Assembly (NCBI RefSeq): GCF_003265705.1
Contig: NW_020312827.1
Location: 14,876,120 to 14,940,119, forward strand
Direction of reading: 5' to 3'
From: Callorhinus ursinus
Lineage: Eukaryota > Chordata > Mammalia > Carnivora > Otariidae
DNA: 64,000 nt
How positions within the stretch are numbered: the first letter of the stretch is position 1; every line of letters begins with the position of its first letter. Shown piece after piece: positions 8,143-19,793 of the stretch. The notes beneath the pieces are model-generated. The model was not told where the DNA came from and did not search any database. It saw nothing but the letters and a program-made list of their open reading frames with translations. A program made the translations under genes and the position numbers.

Positions 8143-8966
8143 CTACATTTCTTGTGTTAGTTTTGGCCATTTGTGTCTTTCAAGGAATTTGTCCATTTCA
8201 CATAAATTGCCTAATTTATTGGCATAAACTTTTTTGTAATATTTCCTTATTTTATTGTCTATGTTTCTAATATGGCCAATTTGTGCTTTCTCTTTTTTCA
8301 TCTTTATTAGTAAGAGTTTTGTCAATTTTATCTTTCAAAGAACCAGCTTTCGGTTTCTTAAATTTTTTTTCCCTATTTCTTTGTTTTTTGTTTCACTGAC
8401 TGCTGCTTGTACAGCCATTTACTTTGGGTTTCATTTGCTCATTTTCTAGCTTCTTAAGATGTAAGCTTAGATGTTTGGGTTGCGATTTTTTTTTTAAATA
8501 TAGACAAACAACACTGCAAAGTTTTGTGTAAAATACCGAGCAGCATCTCACGTATTTTGATATGTCACGATGTCTCTTTTTTATTCAGTTGAAAATGTTT
8601 CCTAATATCCTTTTTATTTTTGACATTTATGCTAATTAGAAGTGTTCCATTTATAAATACTTGAGGATTTTCCAGATTTTATTTTGTTGTTGTTATTGAT
8701 ACTTAATTCTGTTGTGATCAAAGGATATACTCTGCTGGATTTCAATGATTTTAAATGTATCTAAGCTTGTTTAGATGGGTTTAGATGATCCAATTTATCT
8801 TAGTGTACCCTTCAAAAGAGTACACATTGTGCAGTGATTGGCTGTAATACGAATATTAATTAAGTTATGTTGGCTGATTGTGTTGTTTAAGAATTCTATG
8901 TGTTTACTGATATTCTGTCTACCGGTTCTATCAATTACTGAGAGAGGAGCATTGAAGTCTCCAGAT
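8143..8966 (-). pseudogene. L1 ORF2 remnant (endonuclease end and linker)
   Basis: ORF2 encodes the L1 endonuclease and reverse transcriptase. On the minus strand 8962-8927 reads GDFNAPLSVIDR, the endonuclease GDFN motif. Further along, 8325-8143 reads through YANKLGNLCEMDKFL, the conserved stretch between endonuclease and reverse transcriptase domains. Frameshifts and stops break the frame in between. The part that would hold the reverse transcriptase active site is absent, where 7804-8051 now lies. Confidence 0.8.
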
Positions 8967-9041
8967 ACAATTGCGTGTTTTTTCTTTCTCCTTCAGCTTT
9001 GACAGCTGGACTCTTCTGGGGCTTTTAGAGCTTTGCTAGGG

Positions 9042-9230
9042 GCCGTCTGGGTGGCTCAGTCGGTTGGGCGTCTGCCTTCGGCTCAGGTCACGATCCCGGG
9101 GTCCTGGAATCGAGTCCCGCATCGGGCTCCCTGCTCATCGGGGAGTCGGCTTCTTCCTCTGCTCCTCCTTCCCCTCCCCCCCGACTTGTTCTTTCTCTCT
9201 CTTCACACAAAAATAAATAAATAAAAATAC
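9042..9230 (+). mobile_element. SINEC with a perfect 18-bp target duplication
   Basis: Direct-orientation SINE: CTGGGTGGCTCAGTCGGTTG head with A-box-like GGCTCAGTCGG, TCCCGCATCGGGCTCCCTGC body, AATAAATAAATAAA tail. TTTAGAGCTTTGCTAGGG is repeated exactly at 9024-9041 and 9231-9248, indicating a relatively recent insertion. Confidence 0.96.
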
Positions 9231-9248
9231 TTTAGAGCTTTGCTAGGG

Positions 9249-10140
9249 CACGAGGGTGCTAGAGCACTCCTCCAGGTGTAGTATGGCCCTATTCCCAAGG
9301 CAGGGAATTCTCTTGGGGTGAAATGAACACTCTCCACTAGAGTTGTTCCGATCTTGACCATCCCCCAGCCCTGTGAGAATCCTGATAGTTGTACAGCTAA
9401 CGGGACCCCGGGTAACTGTTCTTTCCTCATGTATCCTTTGCCTAGCTCTCGGGGTTTTGAGCTATGAATACACCAAGGGAGCCCTCTGCCGACGTCTGGA
9501 CCTCTTTTTCTGCAGAGCTTCCTTCTCTCTGGTGCTCTGCATTGTGTGTCTCAGCCTCCTCGAACTCGGATTTTATCTTCACAGCTCCACAAGCCCACCT
9601 TCCGTATTTACCCCTGTGTACTGGAATCTAGTAGATGCCTCCAGACAGAAACTGGGGGTCACGGGGTTCATCCCTTTTGTTTCCCTTCTTGCAAGGCTCA
9701 CAGCCCTGGGCTGCCTGTTGTCTAACTCCCTGAAACAGTTTCTTAGAGAGGAAGGGCCGATCCAGTTCCAGTTGTTATTCTCTCGTGGCTGGAGATGGAG
9801 CTCTCAACCCATTCAACTTAATATTTAGTCTTCATGGACCTTTTCCAAAATCCTTTAACACGAATACTTTGAGCCCTATCCCGTTATGACTTTGATGCTG
9901 TTTCATGTGGAATCTTGCTCTTCTCAAGCAGCTTGTAGCTCTTGGGGTATGAAGAATGTATCTCATGCTTCTACATTCCCTCTTTCGGGGCTTAGCGAGA
10001 ACCTGACTTCTGATCAGGTTGATTTGAAACACTGGATTTATATGTGGTGACAGGTAACCATGAATTGTATTTATTGAAGCAGATCCAGCAGAGCCTCTAG
10101 ATGAAAGCGCTTTGTAAACTGCCAGACTGACTTCACATAC
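9249..10140. other. Unassigned sequence
   Basis: The first 580 bases may be more of an old LINE but I could not place them. A 151-codon plus-strand frame (9373-9828) lies here; it shows no motif, splice context or family resemblance, and I do not call it a gene. Confidence 0.4.
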
Positions 10141-10401
10141 TGTCTTAGTCCTTTCAGGCTGTTGTAACAAAATACCACAGACTGCGTAGCTTATCAACAC
10201 CAGAAAGTTCTCACTGTGTCCTCACACGGTGGCGGGGGCTGGGGAGCTCTCTGAATCCTCCAAGAGCACTCATCCTAGTCATCTGGGCTCTACCCTCATA
10301 ACCGAAGCACCTCCAAAGGCCCCACATACATCCCCATTTCATCACAACAGGCATTAGGATTTCAACCTAGAATTTTGGAGACAAACATTCAGAGCACAGC
10401 A
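10141..10401 (-). mobile_element. MaLR-type LTR, inverted, internally deleted
   Basis: Begins TGTCTTAGTCCTTTCAGGCT, GTTGTAACAAAATACCACAG and ends with CATTCAGAGCACAGCA. It is the same family as 42371-42730 (direct) and 44397-44756 (inverted). About 100 bp of the middle are missing. Confidence 0.8.
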
Positions 10402-10429
10402 CATACCTCAAAGTGTGGGGAGCACCATG

Positions 10430-10600
10430 GTGAGAGTATGGGATTTGAGTCCTAAGGTTTGAGTTCAATGCCACCTCTGCTACTGATTAAACTTGGGCTG
10501 AATCATTTAAGCCTTCTAGATGGAAGCTGCGGTGTGTAAAGCAAAGATCCTAGGCTGGTCACTAAGACACCTTCCAGCCCTTACTCTCTCATTCTGTAAC
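10430..10600 (+). mobile_element. MIR SINE fragment
   Basis: GGATTTGAGTCCTAAGGTTT, GCCACCTCTGCTACTGATTA, GCTGAATCATTTAAGCCTTC follow MIR order. Confidence 0.65.
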
Positions 10601-12156
10601 TCGTAAAGCTGCATTTCTTCGTTTCATTCAAATCTTGCTTACCCGAAGAAGTAACTTTTTTTTTCCCCTAAATCACTAATGTTTGCCACTCACTGTTTCC
10701 CAGACTCGAAGATGATCATACAATGCCCTGTATATTTTCATTCTGGCAAAATGGCTTCATCAAGGGAAATCATTGTGCAAATGGTATTTTGGTTCATTTT
10801 AAAGTAATATGGATAAGCCATATTGCAGATTCCATTCTTAAAGGTATGTGATCTGCATAAAAAGGATTGTCTTTATCACTCTTGCAAAACTATTCATAAT
10901 ATTCTTAAGCTATCACGGTGTCCAAACAAGAGGTAATCAAGAGGCATGATTTAGAAACCACAGTGTTCTGGTTTTTGCTCATAGGTAGATTCTACCTAAC
11001 ACTTGATCTTTCTCTTGTTAATATTTTACTTTCACTTGAAAGAAAGCTTGCTTTTCTTTGTATGTCAGAAGTATTATAATTTGACCATATTATTCTAAAA
11101 ATAGCCATTTTTGCTTAATTCAAGCCCATCGCTGACTTGAAACAGTTCTAAAATGTGTTCCCTTTCTCCTCTCCCTCATGCATTTCCCTTTCTTCCATCC
11201 TCCCCCCTCCTTCTCCACCGCCTTTTCTCCACTGCCCCTTCCTTCACCAATAAAGTAGAACGGGATGCTCCAGAGAATTGATAATTTGTTACTGAACTAG
11301 GAAAAAATGCAAACACTCTGAGGGATTGTAGGGGGTTGTTGGACAAGAAATTTGAAATGAATTTGTTCCAACAAGATATTTATAGTTTGCACATTCCTGG
11401 GGGCGGAAAACGTTATAAAGCGATTTGAAGATTATACTGAAAAGGCAGTTTATTACTCTCTGCATCTGTTTAACAGATTGCACTGATTAATGTTTTTGAA
11501 TTGTGTGGTATGTATTTAACACAATGTGGCAAGTGTTTTTAAGCCCACATTAAAGATTTTATGTGCAAGGTGGTACCATGTTGCTTTGGGAATCAGCATG
11601 GACTTTGGGAGCTGTGATGTCGCTGCAGTGGATTTACTGCTCTATTTGATAACAAACAGGCTGTCAGCCACTCAATTGGAAGACCCCACTAGGCACAGGC
11701 AGATGATACAAGTTCCTTTAATGTAGGCAAATGGCACTAAATCTTAACCGTGTATGGGTGGCTCAGCGTGGGACACACAGGGGCATCCTGCCAGGAGGGG
11801 TTGTATAATTTCTGGCCCTGAAGGCTCACAAGATTTCTCACCTGCTTCTGATGGGGATGGGAATTGGTCAGGTTGTTTGCAAATGGGAGGATTCAGGATG
11901 TTTCTACCCACCTGCTTCTTCCCAATTGCTCTGCCGGTTATGTGCGTAGCTACTCCCTAGGTGTAACTGATAACAGTCTCAGAACAATTTGAGAATTCAG
12001 TGCAGGACTAGGTGAGTTGAAGGTCAATTTCTCAGGTATAGAATCCTCCTGTCTGTCTGGGTCAGAGAGCCTCCAGACCTCTCTTTCCACACACCCACTG
12101 TGACAGATTTATATATACTGTTATTATTTTTGCAAATAAAACTACCCAAGACTCTA
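10601..12156. other. Repeat-poor segment with a polypyrimidine tract
   Basis: No repeat recognised apart from a C/T-rich tract at 11159-11248. The AT-rich 10670-11130 and 11280-11560 stretches look unique. No exon signature is defensible. Confidence 0.45.
11159..11248 (+). repeat. Polypyrimidine low-complexity tract
   Basis: About 90 bases almost entirely C and T (for example TTCCATCCTCCCCCCTCCTT). Confidence 0.85.
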
Positions 12157-12562
12157 TGAAAATCAATTTTGTGTCAACTTGGATGGGCCATGTACTCAGA
12201 TATTTGATCAAACATTATTCTAGATGTTTCTGTGAAGGTATTTTTGTGGATGAGATTAACATTTAAGTCTGTAAACTGAGTAAAGAGGATTACCCTCCAT
12301 AATGTGGGTGGACCGTAGCCAGTCAGTTGAAGGCCTCAATTTAAAAAAAAAAGACTGACCTCCCTGGAAGAAGAAGGAATTCTGCTAGCAGACTGCCTTT
12401 GGACTCAAACTGCAACGCTTTCCTGGGTCTCTATCCTGCCAGCCTGCTCGGCAGATTTTGGACTTGTCAAGCCTCTATCATGGTGTGAGCCAATTCCTTA
12501 AAATAAATATCTCTATATGCATATGGCCTACTGGTTCTGCATCTCTGAAGGGCCCTAATACA
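12157..12562 (+). mobile_element. Solo LTR of an ERVL-class element
   Basis: Starts TG (TGAAAATCAATTTTGTGTCA) and ends CA (GGGCCCTAATACA). It contains GATGAGATTAACATTTAAGT, GTGTGAGCCAATTCCTTAAA and a poly(A) signal in AAAATAAATATCTC. Copies of the same family are at 25016-25550 (inverted) and 50803-51229. The family name is uncertain. Confidence 0.75.
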
Positions 12563-13220
12563 GATGGTCTTATCCTTGAAGTGGATCTTGGAATTCTTAA
12601 ATGAAAGTAGATAAAATTTTCTATTTGGGGTACTGCATTACATTTTCTAATAAAAATGTCACTTGGAACATGAAGATTTGGGTCTGTTTTTCATAGCGGA
12701 ATTGAGGAGAACATGAGAAACCTTCAATAATCACAAACATTTGTGAATGAATGTCGAATTGAAAGCTTACCATTAGTCTAATTGCGATGACATTTTTCAC
12801 TCTGGCAGGTGTAAAGGATGTAGGAGCCATTAACTTAATCCTCTAAAAAGAGTGCATATGGCATGCTTGCAGGGTTATGGTGATATTTAAGTAAAAAGTT
12901 TGTTAAAAAATTGACTTTTGAAAATTTATCTTTTGCATGTTTCAGTAGCATTTTACTCCCACATATTCCTTTTGCTTATTGTTGTTCAGGAGAGGAAAAA
13001 GGCACCCGACCCTTCCCTTTTCAGAAGACGTGCTGGAAAGACTAATTTACATGCCATTGACCAGAATTCGGTAAAATTGTACCTGGAGTCACAAGAGAGG
13101 CTAGGAAGCAGGTCTTTTCGTTGGACACCTTGAGATCTCAGATGAAACTGGGGTTCAGTTACTAAGAATAAAAGGAAACATGAATGTCAGGGCACAAGTC
13201 TCTAATTTTATTAATGTTAT
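12563..13220. other. Unassigned AT-rich sequence
   Basis: No repeat or gene recognised. Confidence 0.4.
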
Positions 13221-13233
13221 TTAAAAGCTCAAT

Positions 13234-13441
13234 CTGGGGGCGCCTGGGTGGCTCAGTCAGTTTAGCTCCGGACTCTTGGTTTCCGATCAGGTCATGATCT
13301 CAGGGTTGTGAGATTGAGCCCTGCTTTGGGCTTCGCACTCAGTGGGGAGTCTGCTTAGGATTCTCTCTCTCTCTCTCTCTCCCCCTCTGCACCTCCCCCT
13401 GCTCTCTTTCTCTCTCTCTTAAAAAATTAAAAATAAAATCT
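13234..13441 (+). mobile_element. SINEC with a 13-bp target duplication
   Basis: Head GGGCGCCTGGGTGGCTCAGT; body GAGATTGAGCCCTGCTTTGG; a (CT)n run; A-rich tail. TTAAAAGCTCAAT occurs at 13221-13233 and 13442-13454. The CT-rich middle and CACTCAGTGGGGAGTCTGCT body mark an older subfamily than 17186-17377. Confidence 0.95.
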
Positions 13442-13454
13442 TTAAAAGCTCAAT

Positions 13455-13964
13455 ATGTGGAAGAACATTTTGCCTATCATTCTCAGTACTATTATCTTAA
13501 AGCCAGTGGATGGAATCACCATTTTAGGGGAGACCCCCATCCCCACCCCCCCTACACTCATTCTTACTGGAAAATGTTAGCACTGGCAGGGGCCTGAGAC
13601 ATCACCTGCCACAGTTCTGTCGTTTTGCAGAGGAAGACAGTAGAACCCAGCAAAGTGAGTTTGACCTGCGTGAAGCCTGGGAAGGCTTCCTGGATCAGGC
13701 AGTGGGCCATCTCAGGCTGGTGTACGCACGCGCCCCTGATCCCTGTCATTGCAAGTTTAGTCGAAGTCAGAAAGTTGTCCGGCCCTTCGGTGCTGCATTG
13801 TTTCTTTCCATGGAACCCAACTACAAACACCTGCCATTTGGGAATCCCAAGCCTGAGTAAAAGGCTGCAGACGTGTGCTGTACCACACACACTATTTTTT
13901 AGCAGTGCAAGGATCATTCCCATTCTCAGCATCTTGAAATAATAACAGCTGGTATCTATTGAGA
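13455..13964. other. Unassigned sequence
   Basis: Contains diverged 'tttgcagaggaagacagtag' text that may be the remains of a MIR-like element. The opposing frames here (13564-13932 and 13625-13942) have no coding support. Confidence 0.35.
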
Positions 13965-14058
13965 ATTAGTTTGTAAGCTCCATGGAAGCAGGGATCAGGT
14001 TTGATTTCACGCACCGCTGTGTCCGTGGTGCCTCGCATAGTCCTCGATGCAGAATATA
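13965..14058 (+). mobile_element. L2 3' fragment
   Basis: TTTGTAAGCTCCATGGAAGC, AGGGATCAGGTTTGATTTCA, CGCTGTGTCCGTGGTGCCTC match the L2 3' end (gtaagctccatgaaggcagggac...). Confidence 0.72.
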
Positions 14059-14059
14059 A

Positions 14060-14270
14060 TACAAATCAACAGCGGCTGTGTGGGTGGAGGTCGTGTTTAC
14101 GAGGCGGCAGGCACTGTGTTAAGTGCTTTGCTCCGGGGATCTTATTGCATCCGTCGCAATCCCATGAGGTAGGCAATACTTGAAACTAAAATTTTTGAAA
14201 ATGTGCCCAAGGATACAAACATAGGAAGTGTCAGGGCCCACACTAGTCCGTGTGACTCCATCCTGAATTA
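14060..14270 (+). mobile_element. MIR SINE
   Basis: GGCAGGCACTGTGTTAAGTG, ATCTTATTGCATCCGTCGCA, ATCCCATGAGGTAGGCAATA and GTGCCCAAGGATACAAACAT give most of a MIR in order. Confidence 0.85.
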
Positions 14271-15054
14271 CTTGGGAAGCTGGAGATTTTGGGGTTGCCA
14301 CTGATTATCACAGAGATGTATAAAACTGTTAGACTAAATATGGGGAATTTTAAAAGCCTGTGTAGCTGACGTGTTACCCAGCACTAAAGATACGTGATTT
14401 TAACCTTATAAAAAATGGAAGACTAAGACAGGAAAAGGCTGACCTATGGAACAGCCAAAGATAATTGGGTATATTTCTGGGGATGTGGTGAGGTGGCGTG
14501 GAGAATAGTTATTCAGGAAACTTCCACCCTATCTTGTTGGAGATGTCAACAGACTTTCTTCTGAGCCATACATTCCATTTGAAAGTGCCATCCTGTGGTG
14601 TAATCACATCTAGAACACGGATGAGAGTCACTGAGATCTAACTCCCAGGAATCTGACGCTCTTTTTCAAAGGAAATGGGGTATTTGTGCGAGAGGAGAGC
14701 CGTGAGCTGCAGGAACTGTCTCTCTGAGGTATCTATGTCTCAGGCACTGCTTCTCCACCTCATTGGGAGAGAATTTTTGTATTTCCGTGTATGAGGTTTA
14801 TTGTTTTTCCTTTTTGTTTGGCTTGAGGCATTTCTAATGCCAGAAACCTGTGTTAAGTGGTGAATACATGATCCTGTTTCTCAGACCCATCTGGAGAGAC
14901 TTAAGCCATTGTGTCTGGAACAGAATCCCTCAACAGACCCGTGGCACTGACTTGGTCTAGGGGTCAGGTCTTCGAGTGGTCGATGTGGGTTAGAGGCCAC
15001 GTGGCTGCACACCTTCAAAGGTTTTGTTTTTCTCTCCCTCCATATTTCTGGAGC
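14271..15054. other. Unassigned sequence
   Basis: No repeat or gene recognised. Confidence 0.4.
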
Positions 15055-15230
15055 CTGGTTGTTCTCATCCATGGGTGCGCGGTGGAATCATCTGTAGAGG
15101 CTGAAGCTACTGATGCCCAGGTTCCACCCCAAAGGATCGGATTTAATTGGGTTTGGAGGAGGGCTCCAACACTGGTCCTTATTTTAGAAGTGCGCAGGTG
15201 ATCCTGAAGGTGTGGTTGGGACTGAGTCAT
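15055..15230 (+). mobile_element. MER5-like hAT-Charlie element
   Basis: GGAATCATCTGTAGAGGCTG, GATGCCCAGGTTCCACCCCA, TTTTAGAAGTGCGCAGGTGA then TCCTGAAGGTGTGG resembles MER5A (atcacctggagggc...ccaggtgattctgatg). Confidence 0.65.
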
Positions 15231-16285
15231 TCCTGTGGCCTCCCAAGGCTCCTGCCCTGGCACCCATTGTTTTTTTTTGCCCTTTCCCCCTTCCTGTGTT
15301 CTGACTCATCTAGCATGAGGGCTGCTGATTATATTGGATGGCATTTCCAAGACTGTCAAAGAGTGAGTTTGATTGGGGTAGGGGGAGGGCGGGGGAGGAT
15401 GCCTTCTACAAAAAGCCTGGAGTGCGGTGTATGTAACAAGGGACTGTTTTTCTTTTTAATTAGAAATTAATGAATGAACCTCAGGAAGGAAAAAATAAAA
15501 ACCAAACAAGTGTGAACTAGAAGAGTTTTATAGTTTTTCTGTAACCAGTAAATCTGAGTGCAGGTTATCTCCTAACAAATGGAAAAATTAGGCCCAATGA
15601 ATGCTTTTCTAAGGAAAGACTTTCATAAAATGGACTCAAGAGGAACTGAAAACAAGAGAATGACCAATTATCATGATGGAAATTGAGCCATTTGCCGCAA
15701 AACATCAGGTGCAAACAGTTTCCCGTAGATAATTTTAAATTATTGAGGATCGGATGGTTCTTAGGCTTGTTTAAAGTGTTCTAGAGCAGAGAAAAAAGAA
15801 GTAAAGCTTCTGAATTACCTTCAGGAAGTAAGCACAACATTGGTATAAAGTAATGGGTTGGGATGGTACTTAAAAACAGCTAAGAACCTAATCTTCCTGA
15901 AGAACATTGATAAGAAAATTCCAACTAAAGTTTAAGCACATAGAATCCAGCAAGGCAGAAAAGGATAGGACCATAGCCAAGTGAGGTTCATTTTAACAAA
16001 TCAAAGATGGATCAGTAGTGGAAATCTGCTAACGTAACTCTCTCTTTCAATGGGCAAAGGAGGGGGAAAGGATGTTGATTTCAGTAGAAGTGGCAAGAGC
16101 GTTTGATGTAAGTTCATAATGTTCCGGATACACAAAACAGTAAAATGGTAGTAGATCATATTAGGGAAATTTCCATGAGTTATTTTCATTATGCTTAGTG
16201 GTAAAATATGTTCAGAACCAGTTTCTAAAGTTAGCAATGCATGGGACGCCCACAGCAATAACCACTCTGATTTAACAGCTATAAT
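15231..16285. other. Unassigned AT-rich sequence
   Basis: Repeat-poor; 15470-15970 is notably A-rich and looks unique. No gene recognised. Confidence 0.4.
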
Positions 16286-16475
16286 GGGAAGGTTAGAGCG
16301 CCAAGTGAACAGCGTTTACTATGTTCCAGGCAAGTCATCTCATCCTCCCAAAACCCTGCAGGAAAGATACTATTCTTCCCATTTTTCTGATGAGAAAATA
16401 GAAGTACAGAGAAGTCACTTGGCCAAAGTCACCCTGCCTGGAAGTGACAGAGCTGAGATTCAAATCTGTGCCCTT
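16286..16475 (+). mobile_element. MIR SINE
   Basis: GTTTACTATGTTCCAGGCAA, CCATTTTTCTGATGAGAAAA, AGTCACTTGGCCAAAGTCAC and TGACAGAGCTGAGATTCAAA span the conserved MIR core and 3' half. The 133-codon frame at 16191-16592 runs through it and is not a gene. Confidence 0.9.
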
Positions 16476-16738
16476 CCAGGAAGGAAGTTCTTGGTAACAG
16501 GAGACTTGCCTCCACGGAGATTGGAAGATAATTTTATAAAGATGGCATTCCCTTTAAGTTTATTAGTGAATGAAGCTGTACTCCAATTATAATTGCAATA
16601 CGCTTTTCTTAACTCAAGAAAACAAAGTTCCTCTGGAGGAATAGGTACTCAAGGATAGCAAGAAAAAAGCCAATCTGTGACTAAGACAATGAGCATGCTA
16701 ATGGCCCGGGAACAGATGAAGGGAGGACGTGGAACAGG

Positions 16739-16920
16739 AAGCTGGCAAACTAAGGCTAGCAGGCCAAATACAGCCATGCCCGTCCGCTTACAGCTTATCT
16801 ACAGTTGCTTTCATGGTTCGATGGCAGAGCTGACCAGTTGCCACAGAGACCCTAGGGCCAAGAGATCCCAAAATGTTTGCTGTCTGTTCTTTTCCAGAAA
16901 AAGTTAACCACCCCTTGGCA
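16739..16920 (-). mobile_element. hAT-Charlie-type MITE, inverted
   Basis: Starts AGCTGGCAAACTAAGGCTAG and ends TCCAGAAAAAGTTAACCACC, the inverse of the family at 2704-2897, including GACAGAG-like GGCAGAGCTGACCAGTTGCC. Appears near complete. Confidence 0.75.
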
Positions 16921-17185
16921 TGGAATAAAGTCTACATTCAAGTGTCTATGGAAAGCATTTAAAAATCAGTGGGACTATTGGATTATGGCCATTGTCTTAT
17001 TTCTTGTGCCTCCCCCCATACAAATTGTAAATAGTAAGTAATAATTGTACTGAATGAAAGAAAGGATCATTTTTATTTCCTTGATGTGGGAAGAGGCACC
17101 CTCATGCCACTAGAAAGTCAATCTTTATAAAGGGCAGAGTCAGCCCCCTGACTTAGCAATCTTACTTCAAGAAGTATCAGCCAAG

Positions 17186-17377
17186 GGGCGCCTGGGTGGC
17201 TCAGTCGGTTAAGCATCCGCCTTCGGCTCAGGTCATGATCTCAGGGTCCTGGGATTGAGTCCCGAGTCGGGCTCCCTGCTCAGCGGGGAGCCTGCTTCTC
17301 CTTCTCCCTCTGCCTGCCACTTCCCCTGCTTGTGCTCTCTCTCTGTCAGATAAATAAATAAAATCTTAAAAAAAAAA
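17186..17377 (+). mobile_element. SINEC, young-looking consensus-like copy
   Basis: GGGGCGCCTGGGTGGCTCAG head, CTGGGATTGAGTCCCGAGTC, CTCAGCGGGGAGCCTGCTTC body, AAATAAATAAAATCTT tail. Target duplication GAAGTATCAGCCAAG (17171-17185) against GAAATATCAGCCAAG (17378-17392), with one difference. Its body is the clearest marker of an arctoid rather than canid or felid genome. Confidence 0.95.
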
Positions 17378-17439
17378 GAAATATCAGCCAAGGAAGGAGA
17401 TGATCTCATGAAGTTAGCAAGAAGCGTATCCAAGCATCA

Positions 17440-17560
17440 GAGTATTGCTATCAAGGTATGGCTCCTAATTGCAAAATATTGCAAACAATCTAAATGCCCA
17501 TCAGACAGGGACTAAGGACATAAATGATGGTACACTTGCACCATCTCCTTTGAGAAAGAA
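17440..17560 (+). mobile_element. Probable old L1 3' fragment
   Basis: ATTGCAAACAATCTAAATGC, CCATCAGACAGGGACTAAGG resembles the L1M 3' phrase (aacccaaatgtccatcaacagg). Short and diverged. Confidence 0.45.
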
Positions 17561-17584
17561 GGGCCTTGCTCACGGACAGTATTA

Positions 17585-17815
17585 TGTGCTAAATAAGTCC
17601 ACGAGCTTTGAAGCTAGAGTGCATGGGTCCGAACCCTGACACTTAGCATTAACTAGCTGTGCGATCTTGGAGTGTAGTCAGTTTGCCATTTGTGAAACAG
17701 CTAATAACAGCCAAGCAGGCATAACACATAATAACCTTTGTGGCTGGGGTTTTATGAGAATTAAATGAGTTAATATGATGCCTCCTTTTAGGCTCTCAGT
17801 GAATATTCGATGTTA
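17585..17815 (+). mobile_element. MIR SINE
   Basis: CCACGAGCTTTGAAGCTAGA, TTAACTAGCTGTGCGATCTT, TTTGCCATTTGTGAAACAGC, ATGAGAATTAAATGAGTTAA follow MIR consensus order over nearly its whole length. Confidence 0.88.
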
Positions 17816-19792
17816 TGTTTGTTGCTCAAGATCAAAGACCATGGCATGACATTTTAAGTGATAAATTAAGGTTTGGAAAGATCAAGTACATTACGATCTA
17901 TTTTATATAAAAAGCAGCTTACGTGTGAGCACACACACATAAAAGATAAAAGCAACCACAGAATTTTCCAGTGTGTTCAAGATACTAACAGAAGTCCTCT
18001 TTGAATCGGATTTCAGTGATTTTACTTTATGTGCACGGTCTTATTTGTGTGTGTATATGTATGCGTGTTTATAATGCACCACATAGCAGTTTTCAAAAAG
18101 TTATTTAAAAAACCCAGAGGGCCAGGGTTTAAATTCCCTCCTTTTATTATTTTGCCCAAAATAAGACACAGCCCACTCCTGGCAGACAGGGTGCCAATGT
18201 CTCCAAAGAGAAGCAGGGAGTGTCAGCCATGCTTGGAGACACACTGGGCCACAGCAGGGAGCTGGGGTCTCCTCGCAGGAGTCTGGCACCAGCTCACATC
18301 ACCATGACAACCACAGTGGAAAGTTGAAACAGTACTTTGGAGGGAAGAAAGCACCTTTCTTTATCATTCGGGGCATAAACGTAAGAAGCTTATAATTTTT
18401 ATATTTTTGACAGCAACCTCTTTCCTCCATCACCAAAGGCCCAGAGCAAGAATTCCAGTCCTTTGACAGAGGCTCAGATAACTGGTGACTGATCTGGCAC
18501 GTGAGCTCTTCTCACCAGCGGTCCTCTTTGGCAGATTTTGCCTGTTCTGATGACCTGTGGACTCTGGAGATTATTGTTTAGTAACCATGTTGGAAATGAG
18601 GCATCTGAATGAATGGTACTCTCTTTAAGGTAGAATTAGCAAATCTTTGAGTTATTTGGAAGGTGCTTCGCAGCACCTCTGACCCGTGATGGTTTAGCAT
18701 CAGCCTGGCCCCTCTGCTGGCAGGTGTCCCTACATGTCTAGAGAGATGTCTGTATTGTAGGAGAGTTATAATCACAAGAAATGAGTGGTTTTGAGCCCTA
18801 AGCCTGCCTTTTTTGAACTTCCACAAATTGGTTCTAATTCTAGGTCAGAATTAACTCCCCAAAAGTCTAATTCTTGTCCCACTTCAAAGCTCTTCGAGTA
18901 GATAGAGGTCACTGTCCTGGACTGCTCTGGGAAGTGGTTATTTATTGTGTCTGGTAGGGTATTTCAGAAACTCGTCGGTTCTAGGGGTGTGATAATAAAG
19001 CAACCACTCATCTCTTTACTGTCTTGTTTGAAAAGCTCATGTCATTTCTTCTCATTGCCCCTAACATGTTCCTTTTGATGTAGCTTTGCTTCAAAACTCA
19101 GGACAGATGTTATACCTTTGAGAAAGTTTCCTGGTTCTCTGGGGGAGTTGCCTGCATCTGCCACCACTCCTTGCCCCATGGGGAGAGGATTTGCTTTCAG
19201 ATCTGTTTCCTCCGTTAGACTGACAGCGCTTTAAGACCGTCTCTGGTTCCCAAGTGCTTGTCTTACTCTGGGATGAACTTAGGGTGTGGCTGGTACTGAG
19301 GACAGGGAGACCAAACCCCCTGCGTCCGGTGCCCCTTCTGGTACAGCCAAGGCTGGTATTCCCCTCCTGCTCTGTTGTTAGTGAGGGTGTGGTTCAGCTG
19401 CTGGTAGATGAGTTGTCCTCTTCCACCAACAGAGGTGTCCCGGAGTTTCGGGAGCTCTAGCCAGGGGAGACGATGACCCTCTCTTGGGCTTCACCCGTCC
19501 TTTCAGTGAGACAGTTTTGAATTTTCATGCTCTCACCCAGTTTGGTCTTGACCGGTTAAACTGTAGTAACAGGTTGGGGTCAGGTGTGCAGTGGATCATC
19601 TTTCCCTAGAATTGCCTGCAAAGCGCCCCAGCTGAGAGCCAGAGATGCTCAGACCCCATGTCCAGAGCTCAGAGAACTGCCAGCAGGTGGGGCCCAGCCC
19701 CTCTCCGCTGGGCTTCCTGAGAGACACCAGCCAGAGAACTGGCCCCATCCTGCTGGAGGAGGGCTGGGGCCAGGGATAGAGGAAGCCTCTTG

Positions 19793-19793
<1 letters not shown>
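17816..19793. other. Unassigned sequence
   Basis: 17820-18080 may be more old LINE 3' sequence. 18600-18800 has weak resemblance to an inverted MER20-type element. Nothing codes convincingly. Confidence 0.35.

Larger units (their letters stand above)
5655..9023 (-). mobile_element. Long old L1 relic, inverted, interrupted by SINEs
   Basis: On the plus strand the order is the standard antisense L1 order. It begins TTAGCTTTATTGTGGTATAA, passes AGAAACTGCCAAACTGTTTTCC, CCACACTGTCTTTATTTCTG and CAATCCATGAACATG, and ends near ACTGAGAGAGGAGCATTGAAG. The element is split by SINEs at 6150-6340 and 6702-6904, by a 3'-end L1 at 8066-8139, and by an unplaced 245-bp segment at 7804-8051. Heavily mutated and not functional. 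Confidence 0.88.

Noticed and set aside
7021..9023. Reverse-transcriptase-like remnants as a host-domesticated gene
   Set aside because: The ORF2 remnant is broken by many stops, lacks the reverse-transcriptase core and is split by later SINEs, so it is decayed L1.
9373..9828. 151-codon plus-strand frame with a hydrophobic translation
   Set aside because: No signal peptide, domain or homologue recognised. The region may be old LINE-derived and there is no gene context.
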